Assembly (NCBI RefSeq): GCF_001905595.1
Contig: NZ_LIXI01000006.1
Span: forward strand, 1 to 64,000
Direction of reading: 5' to 3'
DNA: 64,000 nt
Origin: Streptomyces sp. CB00316
Lineage (GTDB): Bacteria > Actinomycetota > Actinomycetes > Streptomycetales > Streptomycetaceae
Part shown: positions 41,117-49,167 of the stretch, piece after piece
Layout: every line of letters starts with the position of its first letter
Numbering within the stretch: the first letter of the stretch is position 1
Notes under the pieces: generated by a model
The model's database searches: none
Told to the model about the DNA's origin: nothing
Seen by the model: the letters and a program-made list of their open reading frames with translations, nothing else
Translations under genes and position numbers: made by a program

Positions 41117-42274
41117 TTACGGCAGGTTCCTCGCCATCACGATCCGCTGAACCTGATTCGTGCCCTCATAAATCTGGGTGATCTTGGCGTCGCGCATCAT
41201 GCGCTCCACCGGATAGTCGCGCGTGTAGCCGTAGCCGCCGAGGAGCTGGACCGCGTCCGTCGTGACCTCCATGGCCACGTCGGAGGCGAAGCACTTGGCC
41301 GCCGCGCCGAAGAAGGTGAGGTCGCCGTCGACGCGCTGGGACTTGGCGGCGGCGGAGTAGGTGAGCTGGCGGGCCGCCTCCAGCTTCATCGCCATGTCGG
41401 CCAGCATGAACTGGATGCCCTGGAAGTCCGCGATCGGCTTGCCGAACTGCTTGCGCTCCTGGACGTACCCCTTGGCGTAGTCCAGTGCGCCCTGGGCGAT
41501 GCCGAGGGCCTGGGCCGCGATGGTGATGCGGGTGTGGTCCAGAGTCTTCATCGCGGTGGCGAAGCCCGTGCCCTCCTCGCCGATCATGCGGTCCGCGGGG
41601 ATACGGACGTTGTCGAGGTAGACCTCGCGGGTCGGGGAGCCCTTGATGCCGAGCTTCTTCTCCGGGGCGCCGAAGGAGACACCCTCGTCGGACTTCTCCA
41701 CGACGAACGCCGAGATGCCCTTGGAGCGCTTGGTGGGGTCGGTGACCGCCATGACCGTGTAGAACTCGGAGACGCCCGCGTTGGTGATCCAGCGCTTCAC
41801 ACCGTTGAGGACCCAGAAGTCACCGTCGCGCACGGCCTTGGTCTTCATGCCCGCAGCGTCCGAGCCCGCGTCCGGCTCGGAGAGCGCGTACGAGAACATC
41901 GCGTCGCCCTTGGCGAGCGGCCCCAGGTACTTGCGCTTCAGCTCCTCGGAGCCGGAGAGGATCACCGGGAGCGAGCCGAGCTTGTTGACGGCCGGGATCA
42001 GGGAGGAGGAGGCGCAGGCGCGGGCCACCTCCTCGATCACGATGACCGTGGCGAGCGCGTCGGCGCCGGCGCCGCCGTACTCCTCCGGGACGTGGACGGC
42101 GTGCAGGTCCGAGGCGACCAGGGCGTCCAGCGCCTCCTGCGGGAAGCGGCTCTCCTCGTCGACCGCGGCGGCGAAGGGGGCGATCTTCGTCTCGGCGAGC
42201 GCGCGGATGGTCTCGCGGAGCATGTCGTGCTCCTCAGCCGGACGGTACAGGTCGAAATCGGTCGAACCCGCCAA
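41117..42274 (-). CDS. acyl-CoA dehydrogenase
   Basis: The 385-residue flavoenzyme oxidises acyl-CoA to 2-enoyl-CoA in fatty-acid or branched-chain catabolism. Features are YALSEPDAGSDAAG (FAD-binding signature, about residue 130), RWITNAGVSEFYTV, the second signature QLLGGYGYTRDYPVERMMRD, and QIYEGTNQVQRIVMARNLP at the end, whose Glu is the usual catalytic base. I place the start at TTG 42274 (MAGSTDFDLYRP): GGGGAG lies 8 nt upstream, whereas the GTG at 42283 touches that site. A GTTA/TAAC operator-like repeat lies just upstream. Confidence 0.93.
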   Translation of the reverse strand: MAGSTDFDLYRPAEEHDMLRETIRALAETKIAPFAAAVDEESRFPQEALDALVASDLHAVHVPEEYGGAGADALATVIVIEEVARACASSSLIPAVNKLGSLPVILSGSEELKRKYLGPLAKGDAMFSYALSEPDAGSDAAGMKTKAVRDGDFWVLNGVKRWITNAGVSEFYTVMAVTDPTKRSKGISAFVVEKSDEGVSFGAPEKKLGIKGSPTREVYLDNVRIPADRMIGEEGTGFATAMKTLDHTRITIAAQALGIAQGALDYAKGYVQERKQFGKPIADFQGIQFMLADMAMKLEAARQLTYSAAAKSQRVDGDLTFFGAAAKCFASDVAMEVTTDAVQLLGGYGYTRDYPVERMMRDAKITQIYEGTNQVQRIVMARNLP

Positions 42275-42292
42275 GACGCTCACTCCCCAGAT

Positions 42293-42308
42293 GCTAACTA
42301 CCGTTAAG
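42293..42308 (-). promoter_or_regulatory. operator-like inverted repeat upstream of the acyl-CoA dehydrogenase
   Basis: TAAC-TACC-GTTA forms an inverted repeat within CTAACTACCGTTAAG, some 20-30 bp upstream of the start. Similar AT-rich repeats are bound by TetR-type regulators of fatty-acid or acyl-CoA genes; no such regulator is in this window. Confidence 0.35.
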
Positions 42309-42480
42309 TAACTCAATTTTAGTGCGGAAGCCCCGTGACGGCATACGTGAGTGCCACGTGAGCTTCGTGACAGGGGTCGGGCAGAAGGGGAGGTAAGTGG
42401 CGGATCGGTTGGGGAGAGGGGGGTTACCCGCCGCGACTATGCTCGGTTCGCACGTTCATCCGTACCTCCCAGGAGCATCC

Positions 42481-43824
42481 ATGGCCCTCAGGATCACTGT
42501 GATCGGCACCGGCTATCTCGGCGCCACCCATGCCGCCGCCATGGCCGAGCTGGGATTCGAGGTCCTCGGGCTCGACGTCGTACCGGAGAAGATCGAGCTG
42601 CTGTCCACCGGGCGCGTGCCGATGTACGAGCCGGGGCTGGAGGAGATGCTTCAGCGACATGTCGCGGGCATCGAAGGGTCCACCGGGCGGCTGCGCTTCA
42701 CCACCTCCTGGGAAGAGGTCGGGGAGTTCGGTGACGTGCATTTCGTCTGTGTGAACACCCCGCAGAAGCACGGCGAGTACGCCTGCGACATGAGCTACGT
42801 CGACAGCGCCTTCGAGTCGCTCGCCCCGCACCTCACCCGGCCCGCCCTGGTCGTCGGCAAGTCGACCGTTCCCGTCGGCTCCGCCGCCCGCCTCGCCGCC
42901 CGCCTCGCCGAGCTGGCCCCGGTGGGCGCGGACGCCGAGCTCGCCTGGAACCCGGAGTTCCTGCGCGAGGGCTTCGCCGTCAACGACACCCTGCACCCCG
43001 ACCGGATCGTCGTCGGCGTGGAGAGCGAGCGGGCCGAGAAGCTGCTGCGCGAGGTGTACGCCGGGCCGGTCGCAGACGGGTCGCCGTTCGTCGTGACGGA
43101 CTTCCCGACCGCCGAGCTGGTGAAGACCTCCGCCAACTCCTTCCTCGCCACCAAGATCTCCTTCATCAACGCCATGGCCGAGGTCTGCGAGGCCGCCGAC
43201 GGGGACGTCGTGAAGCTCGCCGAGGCCATCGGGCACGACGAGCGCATCGGGAAGAAGTTCCTGCGGGCCGGGATCGGCTTCGGCGGCGGCTGCCTGCCCA
43301 AGGACATCCGGGCCTTCATGGCCCGCGCCGGTGAGCTGGGCGCCGACCAGGCCCTCACCTTCCTCCGCGAGGTTGACTCCATCAACATGCGCCGCCGCGG
43401 CCACATGGTGGAGCTGGCCCGGGAGGCCGTGGGCGGCGGCTCGTTCCTCGGCACCCGGGTGGGCGTCCTGGGCGCCGCTTTCAAGCCGGACTCCGACGAC
43501 GTACGCGACTCCCCCGCGCTCAACGTCGCCGGGCAGATCCACCTCCAGGGCGGCCAGGTGACCGTCTTCGACCCGAAGGGGATGGAGAACGCCCGCCGCC
43601 TGTTCCCGACGCTCGGTTACGCCGACTCCGCGCTGGAGGCCGTGCGCGGCGCGGACGTGGTGCTGCACCTGACGGAGTGGCGCGAGTTCCGCGAGCTGGA
43701 CCCGGCGGAGCTGGGCGAGGCGGTGTCCCGCCGGATCATCCTGGACGGGCGGAACGCCCTGGACAGTGCGGTGTGGCGCGAGGCCGGGTGGACGTACCGG
43801 GCGATGGGGCGTCCGAAAGCCTGA
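42481..43824 (+). CDS. UDP-glucose 6-dehydrogenase
   Basis: The 447-residue enzyme oxidises UDP-glucose to UDP-glucuronate with two NAD+. The Rossmann start ITVIGTGYLGATHAAAMAEL is at the N-terminus, the substrate region NPEFLREGFAVNDTLHPDRI near residue 160, the catalytic Cys in GFGGGCLPKD near residue 265, and the C-terminal UDP-binding domain begins GVLGAAFKPDSDDVRDSPAL. CAGGAG precedes ATG 42481. UDP-glucuronate or its products could feed envelope glycans or glycosylated metabolites; no partner gene is adjacent. Related UDP-ManNAc dehydrogenases are less likely. Confidence 0.93.
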   Translation: MALRITVIGTGYLGATHAAAMAELGFEVLGLDVVPEKIELLSTGRVPMYEPGLEEMLQRHVAGIEGSTGRLRFTTSWEEVGEFGDVHFVCVNTPQKHGEYACDMSYVDSAFESLAPHLTRPALVVGKSTVPVGSAARLAARLAELAPVGADAELAWNPEFLREGFAVNDTLHPDRIVVGVESERAEKLLREVYAGPVADGSPFVVTDFPTAELVKTSANSFLATKISFINAMAEVCEAADGDVVKLAEAIGHDERIGKKFLRAGIGFGGGCLPKDIRAFMARAGELGADQALTFLREVDSINMRRRGHMVELAREAVGGGSFLGTRVGVLGAAFKPDSDDVRDSPALNVAGQIHLQGGQVTVFDPKGMENARRLFPTLGYADSALEAVRGADVVLHLTEWREFRELDPAELGEAVSRRIILDGRNALDSAVWREAGWTYRAMGRPKA

Positions 43825-43834
43825 CCTGACCTGA

Positions 43835-43878
43835 GTGCCCGCACTCCCGCGCCCGGATTGTGCCCGCACTCCCGCGCC
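43835..43878 (+). repeat. 19-bp direct repeat
   Basis: GTGCCCGCACTCCCGCGCC occurs at 43835-43853 and 43860-43878, six bases apart, just after the UDP-glucose dehydrogenase stop. Cause and role are unknown; replication slippage is the simplest explanation. Confidence 0.7.
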
Positions 43879-43939
43879 GCGATGGGGTAGGCGTTGTCCC
43901 ATGCCGCAACAGGGCGGTGATCACTGGGAGGTATGCGTC

Positions 43940-44302
43940 ATGCCCATCGCCACACTCGGTGCCGTCGTGCTGGACTGCCCCGACCCCGTCGCGCTCGCCC
44001 GCTTCTACGCCGCCGTGATCGGCGGCACCATCAAGGACGACGGGGGCCGCTGGGTCGACCTCGTCGACGCCCCGGGCACGCCGCTCGCGTTCCAGGCCGC
44101 GCCCGGTTTCGTACCGCCGCAGTGGCCCGGGGCCGACGGCTCCCAGCAGTTCCACCTGGACCTGACGGTGGAGGACCTGGACGCGGCGGAGCGGGAAGTG
44201 CTGGCGCTGGGGGCCCGGCCGCTGGACACGGAGGACCGGAAGCGGTCCTTCCGCGTCTACGCCGACCCTGCCGGGCATCCGTTCTGCCTCTGCGCCTGCT
44301 AG
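43940..44302 (+). CDS. VOC (glyoxalase/bleomycin resistance) family protein
   Basis: The 120-residue protein matches the vicinal oxygen chelate fold: GAVVLDCPDPVALARFYAAV is the standard opening of actinobacterial VOC proteins, QQFHLDLTVEDLDAAEREVL is the second repeat, and VYADPAGHPFCLC is the metal-site end. Members include glyoxalases, dioxygenases and drug-binding proteins; this subgroup has no assigned substrate. GGGAGG lies 7 nt upstream of ATG 43940; an in-frame ATG at 43901 is possible. Confidence 0.85.
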   Translation: MPIATLGAVVLDCPDPVALARFYAAVIGGTIKDDGGRWVDLVDAPGTPLAFQAAPGFVPPQWPGADGSQQFHLDLTVEDLDAAEREVLALGARPLDTEDRKRSFRVYADPAGHPFCLCAC

Positions 44303-44365
44303 ATCCAGGGGGCAAGGGGCATACAAGGGGCGGGTGATCGCGCGTCCGGTGGACAGGCTGGAACC

Positions 44366-45568
44366 ATGGACGACTCCCCCGGCTGGATCACCACCCCCCT
44401 CACCGACGCCCTCGTGCGCGGCGCGCTCGACCTGGAGCGCACCGCGCGCGGCGGCCTTCTCCCGCACCGGCTGCCCGCCCGCGCCCGGGCGCAGTTCGGC
44501 GGTGACGAACAGGTCGCCCAGGCGGAGGCCCAGCCCTCCGGCGTACGGCTGGTGTTCCGCACCCGGGCCACCGCCGTCGAGCTGGCCGTTCTGCGCACGG
44601 TCGTGGCCTACCGGGGTGTTCCGCCCCGCCCGGACGGCGCGTACGACCTCCACGTCGACGGGGAGCCGGCCGGGCGGGCCACGGCGAGCGGCGGCGATGT
44701 GCTGATGGTGGACCTGGGTGATGGCTCTCAGGAGACGTTCCCGGGGCGGATCGGCACCGTGCGGTTCGACGGGCTGCCCGGGCGGGAGAAGACCGTCGAG
44801 ATCTGGCTGCCGTACACCGAGGTCACCGAGCTGATGGCCCTGCGCACCGACGCCCCCGTCACGGCGGTGGAGCCGGGCGGGCGGCGGGTGTGGCTGCACC
44901 ACGGCAGTTCGATCAGCCAGGGGTCCGCCGCCGACAGCTCCGCCACCGCCTGGCCCGCCCTGGCCGCGGCGGCGGGGCGGGTGGAGCTGGTCAACCTGAG
45001 TCTGAGCGGCAGCGCGCTCCTCGACCCGTTCACCGCGCGCGCCCTGCGGGACACCCCGGCCGACCTGATCAGCGTCAAGATCGGCATCAACCTCGTCAAC
45101 CTGGACCTGATGCGGCTGCGTGCCTTCGGGCCGGCCGTGCACGGGTTCCTCGACACCATCCGGGAAGGGCACCCGACCACGCCCCTGCTGGTGGTCTCAC
45201 CCCTCCTCTGCCCCGCCCAGGAGACCACCCCCGGACCGGCCGCCCCTGACCTCAAGGACGGGAAGGTGGAGTTCACGGCGCTGGGGAACCCCTCGGAGGT
45301 GGCCCTCGGGAAGCTGACCCTGCGGGTCGTACGGGAGGAGCTCGCCCGGATCGTGGAGGAGCGGGCGAGCGAGGACCCGGAGCTGTCCTACCTGGACGGC
45401 CTCACCCTGTACGGCGAGGCCGACTCCGCCGAGCTGCCGCTGCCCGACCGGCTCCACCCGGGCCCCGCCGCCCACCGCCGCATGGGCGAACGCTTCGCGG
45501 CGCTCGCCTTCGGTCCGGGGGGACCGTTCGCAGCCCCTAGCGGATCCGCCGCCCGTCCAGCTCCGTGA
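44366..45568 (+). CDS. SGNH/GDSL-type hydrolase
   Basis: The 400-residue protein has an N-terminal beta-sandwich-like region (1-165) and an SGNH hydrolase domain (about 170-385). Block I is VWLHHGSSISQG, whose first Ser in GSS is the likely nucleophile. NLSLSGSALLDP provides the Gly block, KIGINLVN the Asn block, and DRLHPGPAAHRRM the catalytic Asp and His. It probably hydrolyses an ester, such as an acyl or O-acetyl-sugar ester. There is no signal peptide, so it is cytosolic. The last 32 bp overlap the convergent dipeptidase gene. Confidence 0.85.
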   Translation: MDDSPGWITTPLTDALVRGALDLERTARGGLLPHRLPARARAQFGGDEQVAQAEAQPSGVRLVFRTRATAVELAVLRTVVAYRGVPPRPDGAYDLHVDGEPAGRATASGGDVLMVDLGDGSQETFPGRIGTVRFDGLPGREKTVEIWLPYTEVTELMALRTDAPVTAVEPGGRRVWLHHGSSISQGSAADSSATAWPALAAAAGRVELVNLSLSGSALLDPFTARALRDTPADLISVKIGINLVNLDLMRLRAFGPAVHGFLDTIREGHPTTPLLVVSPLLCPAQETTPGPAAPDLKDGKVEFTALGNPSEVALGKLTLRVVREELARIVEERASEDPELSYLDGLTLYGEADSAELPLPDRLHPGPAAHRRMGERFAALAFGPGGPFAAPSGSAARPAP

Positions 45569-46733
45569 TCGTCGCGTGGGAAGGGCCGCGCGTGGCCTGC
45601 TCGTCGCGGGCCACGGCTTCCGCGTCGCGCAGCACCCGTACGGCGTTGCGCCAGGTCAGCTTGGCGAGGTCGCCCTCGGACCAGTTGCGCCGCAGCAGTT
45701 CGGCGATCAGGTTCGGGTAGCCGGAGACGTCCTCCAGGCCGTACGGCGTGAACGCCGTGCCGTCGTAGTCGCCGCCGATGCCGATGTGGTCGACGCCCGC
45801 GACCTCGCGCATGTGGTCGAGGTGGTCGGCGATGGTCGCGACGGTGGCCTGGGGGCGGGGGTGAGCCGCCTCGAAGTCCTCGTGGATGCGCATCGCCTGC
45901 GGGGTGGTGTCCAGGTGGTGCAGGCCGTGCTCGCGCATGTTGCGGTCGGCGGCCTGGGTCCAGGCGACGGCGGCGGGCAGCACGAACTTCGGGACGAAGG
46001 TCGCCATCGCGACCCCTCCGTTGGCCGGGAGCGCCGCGAGCACGTCGTCGGGGATGTTGCGCGGGTGGTCGCAGACGGCCCGGGCCGAGGAGTGCGAGAA
46101 GATCACCGGCGCGGTGCTGGTGGCGATCGCGTCACGCATGACGCCGTCCGCCACGTGCGAGAGGTCGACCAGCATGCCGATGCGGTTCATCTCGCGGACG
46201 ACCTCGTGGCCGAAGGCGGAGAGGCCGCCGAGGCGGGGCAGGTCGGTCGCGCTGTCGGCCCAGTCGATGTTGTCGTTGTGGGTGAGCGTCATGTAGCGGA
46301 CGCCCAGCTCGTGCAGGGCGCGCAAGGTGCCCAGCGAGTTGTTGACGGAGTGGCCGCCCTCGGCGCCCATCAGGGAGGCGATACGGCCCTCGGCGCGGGC
46401 CTTCTCCAGGTCGTCGGCGGTGAGCGCGCGCCGCAGGTGGGTCGGGTAGCGGGCGATCAGCTCGGCGACGATGTCGATCTGTTCCAGCGTGGCGCTGACC
46501 GCCGTGTCGCCGGTCAGGTCGGTGCGTACGTACACGGACCAGAACTGGCCGCCGACCCCGCCGGCCCGCAGCCGGGCCAGGTCGGTGTGGAGCAGGCCGC
46601 GCTGGTCGGCGGCGATGTCCCGGGCGTCCAGGTCGTAGCCGACCTGCTCGCGCAGGGCCCAGGGGAGGTCGTTGTGTCCGTCGACGACGGGGTGGGCGGC
46701 GAGAAGCTCGTGCGCGCGGGCGAGGTGGTCCAC
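45537..46733 (-). CDS. membrane dipeptidase (peptidase M19 family)
   Basis: The 398-residue zinc enzyme of the renal dipeptidase family has the metal ligands HxD in VVDGHNDLPWALRE near residue 18, Glu in SLMGAEGGHSVNNSLGTL, and His in LVDLSHVADGVM and FSHSSARAVCDHPRN, with HIGIGGDYDGT close to the end. The family cleaves dipeptides, including D-amino-acid-containing ones. No signal peptide is present, so this one is cytosolic despite the family name. It ends 6 bp before the purE stop side of the same strand is reached (start 46733, purE stop 46740), suggesting one operon with purK-purE. Confidence 0.92.
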   Translation of the reverse strand: MDHLARAHELLAAHPVVDGHNDLPWALREQVGYDLDARDIAADQRGLLHTDLARLRAGGVGGQFWSVYVRTDLTGDTAVSATLEQIDIVAELIARYPTHLRRALTADDLEKARAEGRIASLMGAEGGHSVNNSLGTLRALHELGVRYMTLTHNDNIDWADSATDLPRLGGLSAFGHEVVREMNRIGMLVDLSHVADGVMRDAIATSTAPVIFSHSSARAVCDHPRNIPDDVLAALPANGGVAMATFVPKFVLPAAVAWTQAADRNMREHGLHHLDTTPQAMRIHEDFEAAHPRPQATVATIADHLDHMREVAGVDHIGIGGDYDGTAFTPYGLEDVSGYPNLIAELLRRNWSEGDLAKLTWRNAVRVLRDAEAVARDEQATRGPSHATITELDGRRIR

Positions 46734-46739
46734 GGGGCC

Positions 46740-47288
46740 CTACTTCCCGAAGCCGAAGGAGTCGGAACCCTGGACCTTGGCCCGCAGGCGCTTGCCCTTC
46801 TCCGTGGCCTGGGCGTTCAGCTCCCGCAGGAACTCGCCCATCCGCTCCTGGAGGGCCGGGTCGTGCGCGGCCAGGATCCGGGCGGCCAGCAGGCCCGCGT
46901 TGCGCGCGCCGCCGACCGAGACGGTGGCGACGGGGACGCCGGCGGGCATCTGGACGATGGAGAGCAGGCTGTCCATGCCGTCCAGGTACTTCAGCGGCAC
47001 CGGTACCCCGATGACCGGCAGCGGGGTGACCGAGGCCAGCATCCCGGGGAGGTGGGCGGCCCCGCCGGCGCCCGCGATGACCGCCCGCAGACCGCGGCCG
47101 GCCGCCTCCTCGCCGTACGCGATCATCTCGCGCGGCATGCGGTGGGCGGAGACGACGTCGACCTCGTACGGGATCTCGAACTCGTCGAGCGCCTTGGCCG
47201 CCGCCTCCATGACGGGCCAGTCGGAGTCCGAACCCATCACGATGCCGACGAGGGGGGCGGCGGGGGAGCCGGTGCCGGGGGAAGTCAT
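46740..47288 (-). CDS. purE: N5-carboxyaminoimidazole ribonucleotide mutase
   Basis: The 182-residue class I PurE moves the carboxyl group of N5-CAIR to form CAIR in purine synthesis. Motifs are GIVMGSDSDWPVME, VVSAHRMPREM and IAGAGGAAHLPGMLAS, with the active-site His in SAHR. The C-terminal extension EKGKRLRAKVQG is typical of actinobacteria. Its ATG overlaps the purK stop (ATGA, 47285-47288), so the product of PurK passes to a coupled partner. Confidence 0.97.
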   Translation of the reverse strand: MTSPGTGSPAAPLVGIVMGSDSDWPVMEAAAKALDEFEIPYEVDVVSAHRMPREMIAYGEEAAGRGLRAVIAGAGGAAHLPGMLASVTPLPVIGVPVPLKYLDGMDSLLSIVQMPAGVPVATVSVGGARNAGLLAARILAAHDPALQERMGEFLRELNAQATEKGKRLRAKVQGSDSFGFGK

Positions 47289-48436
47289 TCGGTGATCGTT
47301 CCTCGCAGGTAGTCGGCCGCGTGCCGGGCGCGCTCCCGCACGTCCGCCAGGTCGTCGCCGTAGGTGTTGACGTGGCCGACCTTGCGGCCGGGCTTCACGT
47401 CCTTTCCGTACATGTGGATCTTGAGCTGCGGGTCGCGGGCCATGCAGTGCAGGTACGCCTGGTACATGTCCGGGTAGTCGCCGCCCAGGACGTTGCACAT
47501 GACCGTCCAGGGGGCGCGCGGGCGCGGGTCGCCGAGGGGGAGGTCGAGGACCGCCCGTACGTGGTTGGCGAACTGGGAGGTGATCGCGCCGTCCTGGGTC
47601 CAGTGGCCCGAGTTGTGCGGGCGCATGGCCAGCTCGTTGACCAGAATGCCGGGGGTCCCGTCGTCGCTGCGCGTCTCGAACAGCTCGACGGCCAGGTGGC
47701 CGACGACGTCCAGCTCGGCGGCGATGCGGAGCGCGAGCTGCTGGGCCTCGCCTGCCAGCTGCTCGGACAGGTCGGGGGCGGGGGCGATCACCGTGTCGCA
47801 GACGCCGTCGACCTGGATGGACTCCACGACCGGGTAGGCGACGGCCTGGCCGTGCGGCGACCGGACGATGTTGGCCGCCAGCTCCCGCACGAAGTCGACC
47901 TTCTCCTCAGCGAGGACCGGGACCCCGGCGCGGAACGGGTCGGCCGCGTCCGCCTCGGAGCGGACCACCCACACGCCCTTGCCGTCGTACCCGCCGCGCA
48001 CGGTCTTGAGGATGACGGGGAAGCCCCCGGCCTCCTCGGCGAACGCGGCGGCGTCGGCCGGGTCGCTCACGATGCGGTTGCGGGGGCAGGGGGCGCCGAT
48101 CTCCGCGAGCTTGGCGCGCATCACCCCCTTGTCCTGGGCGTGCACCAGGGCATCGGGGCCGGGGCGCACGGGGATGCCGTCCGCCTCCAGGGCCCGCAGG
48201 TGCTCGGTGGGCACGTGCTCGTGGTCGAAGGTGATCACGTCGCAGCCGCGCGCGAAGGCGCGCAGCGTCTCCAGGTCGCGATAGTCGCCGATGACGACCT
48301 CGCTGACCACCTGGGCCGCCGAGTCCTGGGGCGTGTCACTGAGGAGCTTGAATTTCAGGCCGAGGGGGATGCCCGCCTCGTGGGTCATACGGGCGAGCTG
48401 ACCGCCGCCGACCATGCCGACTACCGGGAACGTCAC
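47285..48436 (-). CDS. purK: N5-carboxyaminoimidazole ribonucleotide synthase
   Basis: The 383-residue ATP-grasp enzyme converts AIR, ATP and bicarbonate to N5-CAIR. The N-terminal pre-ATP-grasp domain begins VGMVGGGQLARMTHEAGIPL. The ATP-grasp loops include FPVILKTVRGGYDGKGVWVV and VNELAMRPHNSGHWTQDG. The start is GTG 48434-48436. It is the first gene of a minus-strand operon purK-purE-dipeptidase, divergent from gtrA-like 48599. Confidence 0.97.
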   Translation of the reverse strand: MTFPVVGMVGGGQLARMTHEAGIPLGLKFKLLSDTPQDSAAQVVSEVVIGDYRDLETLRAFARGCDVITFDHEHVPTEHLRALEADGIPVRPGPDALVHAQDKGVMRAKLAEIGAPCPRNRIVSDPADAAAFAEEAGGFPVILKTVRGGYDGKGVWVVRSEADAADPFRAGVPVLAEEKVDFVRELAANIVRSPHGQAVAYPVVESIQVDGVCDTVIAPAPDLSEQLAGEAQQLALRIAAELDVVGHLAVELFETRSDDGTPGILVNELAMRPHNSGHWTQDGAITSQFANHVRAVLDLPLGDPRPRAPWTVMCNVLGGDYPDMYQAYLHCMARDPQLKIHMYGKDVKPGRKVGHVNTYGDDLADVRERARHAADYLRGTITE

Positions 48437-48598
48437 ACCCCCAGGGTATCGGGCGCGCCGGGGCGCCCGGGACGCCGTCCGAGTGCCACCCCCGGCGGGC
48501 TCCCGGGCATCACCGGGGCGTCACACGGGAGGGCTGGTTAGCATGGCGGAGTTGACGCAACCGTCGACGCCATCGAACGGACGGACTGAGCGATCACC

Positions 48599-49147
48599 AT
48601 GAGCGAACGGGGCGCACTGCGGACCCGGCTTGATCTGCTGACCCGGGAGATCGCCAAGTTCGGCGCGGTGGGCGCGGTGGGACTGCTGGTCAACATCGCC
48701 GTCTTCAACCTGCTCCGGCACACCACCGACCTCCAGGTCGTCCGGGCGAGCGTGCTGGCTACCCTCGTCGCGATCCTCTGCAACTACGTGGGCTTCCGCT
48801 ACTGGACCTACCGGGACCGGGACAAGTCCCGCCGGACCCGTGAGCTGACCCTCTTCGTGCTGTTCAGCGCGGCGGGCGCGGTCATCGAGAACGGCGTGCT
48901 GTATCTCGCGACGTACGGCTTCGACTGGAACACCCCGGTCCAGAGCAACTTCTTCAAGATCCTCGGCATCGGGATCGCGACCCTGTTCCGCTTCTGGTCC
49001 TACCGGACGTGGGTCTTCAAGGCCCTCCCCGCCGCGCAGCCCCTGCCCGGGTCCCCGGCCGACGAGGAGGCCGTGCCCCGTGCGGAGCGGTTTCTGGAGC
49101 AGCGGCGGTCGGCGGAGACCGTAGAGCCCGATCCCGTACGGAACTGA
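48599..49147 (+). CDS. GtrA-like membrane protein
   Basis: The 182-residue protein has four membrane helices between residues 18 and 140 (KFGAVGAVGLLVNIAVFNLL at the start, NYVGFRYWTYRDR in the middle, FRFWSYRTWVF at the end), the GtrA pattern. GtrA proteins are thought to flip or help transfer lipid-linked sugars for wall polysaccharide modification. The C-terminal 35 residues are acidic and disordered. It shares the wall-polymer theme of the window but has no adjacent glycosyltransferase. Convergent with the histidine kinase gene, 20 bp apart. Confidence 0.9.
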   Translation: MSERGALRTRLDLLTREIAKFGAVGAVGLLVNIAVFNLLRHTTDLQVVRASVLATLVAILCNYVGFRYWTYRDRDKSRRTRELTLFVLFSAAGAVIENGVLYLATYGFDWNTPVQSNFFKILGIGIATLFRFWSYRTWVFKALPAAQPLPGSPADEEAVPRAERFLEQRRSAETVEPDPVRN

Positions 49148-49167
49148 CGCCTCCGTCAGGTCTCCGC

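Noticed and set aside
44303..44365. Terminator or regulatory RNA between the VOC and SGNH genes
   Set aside because: No stem of more than a few base pairs was found.
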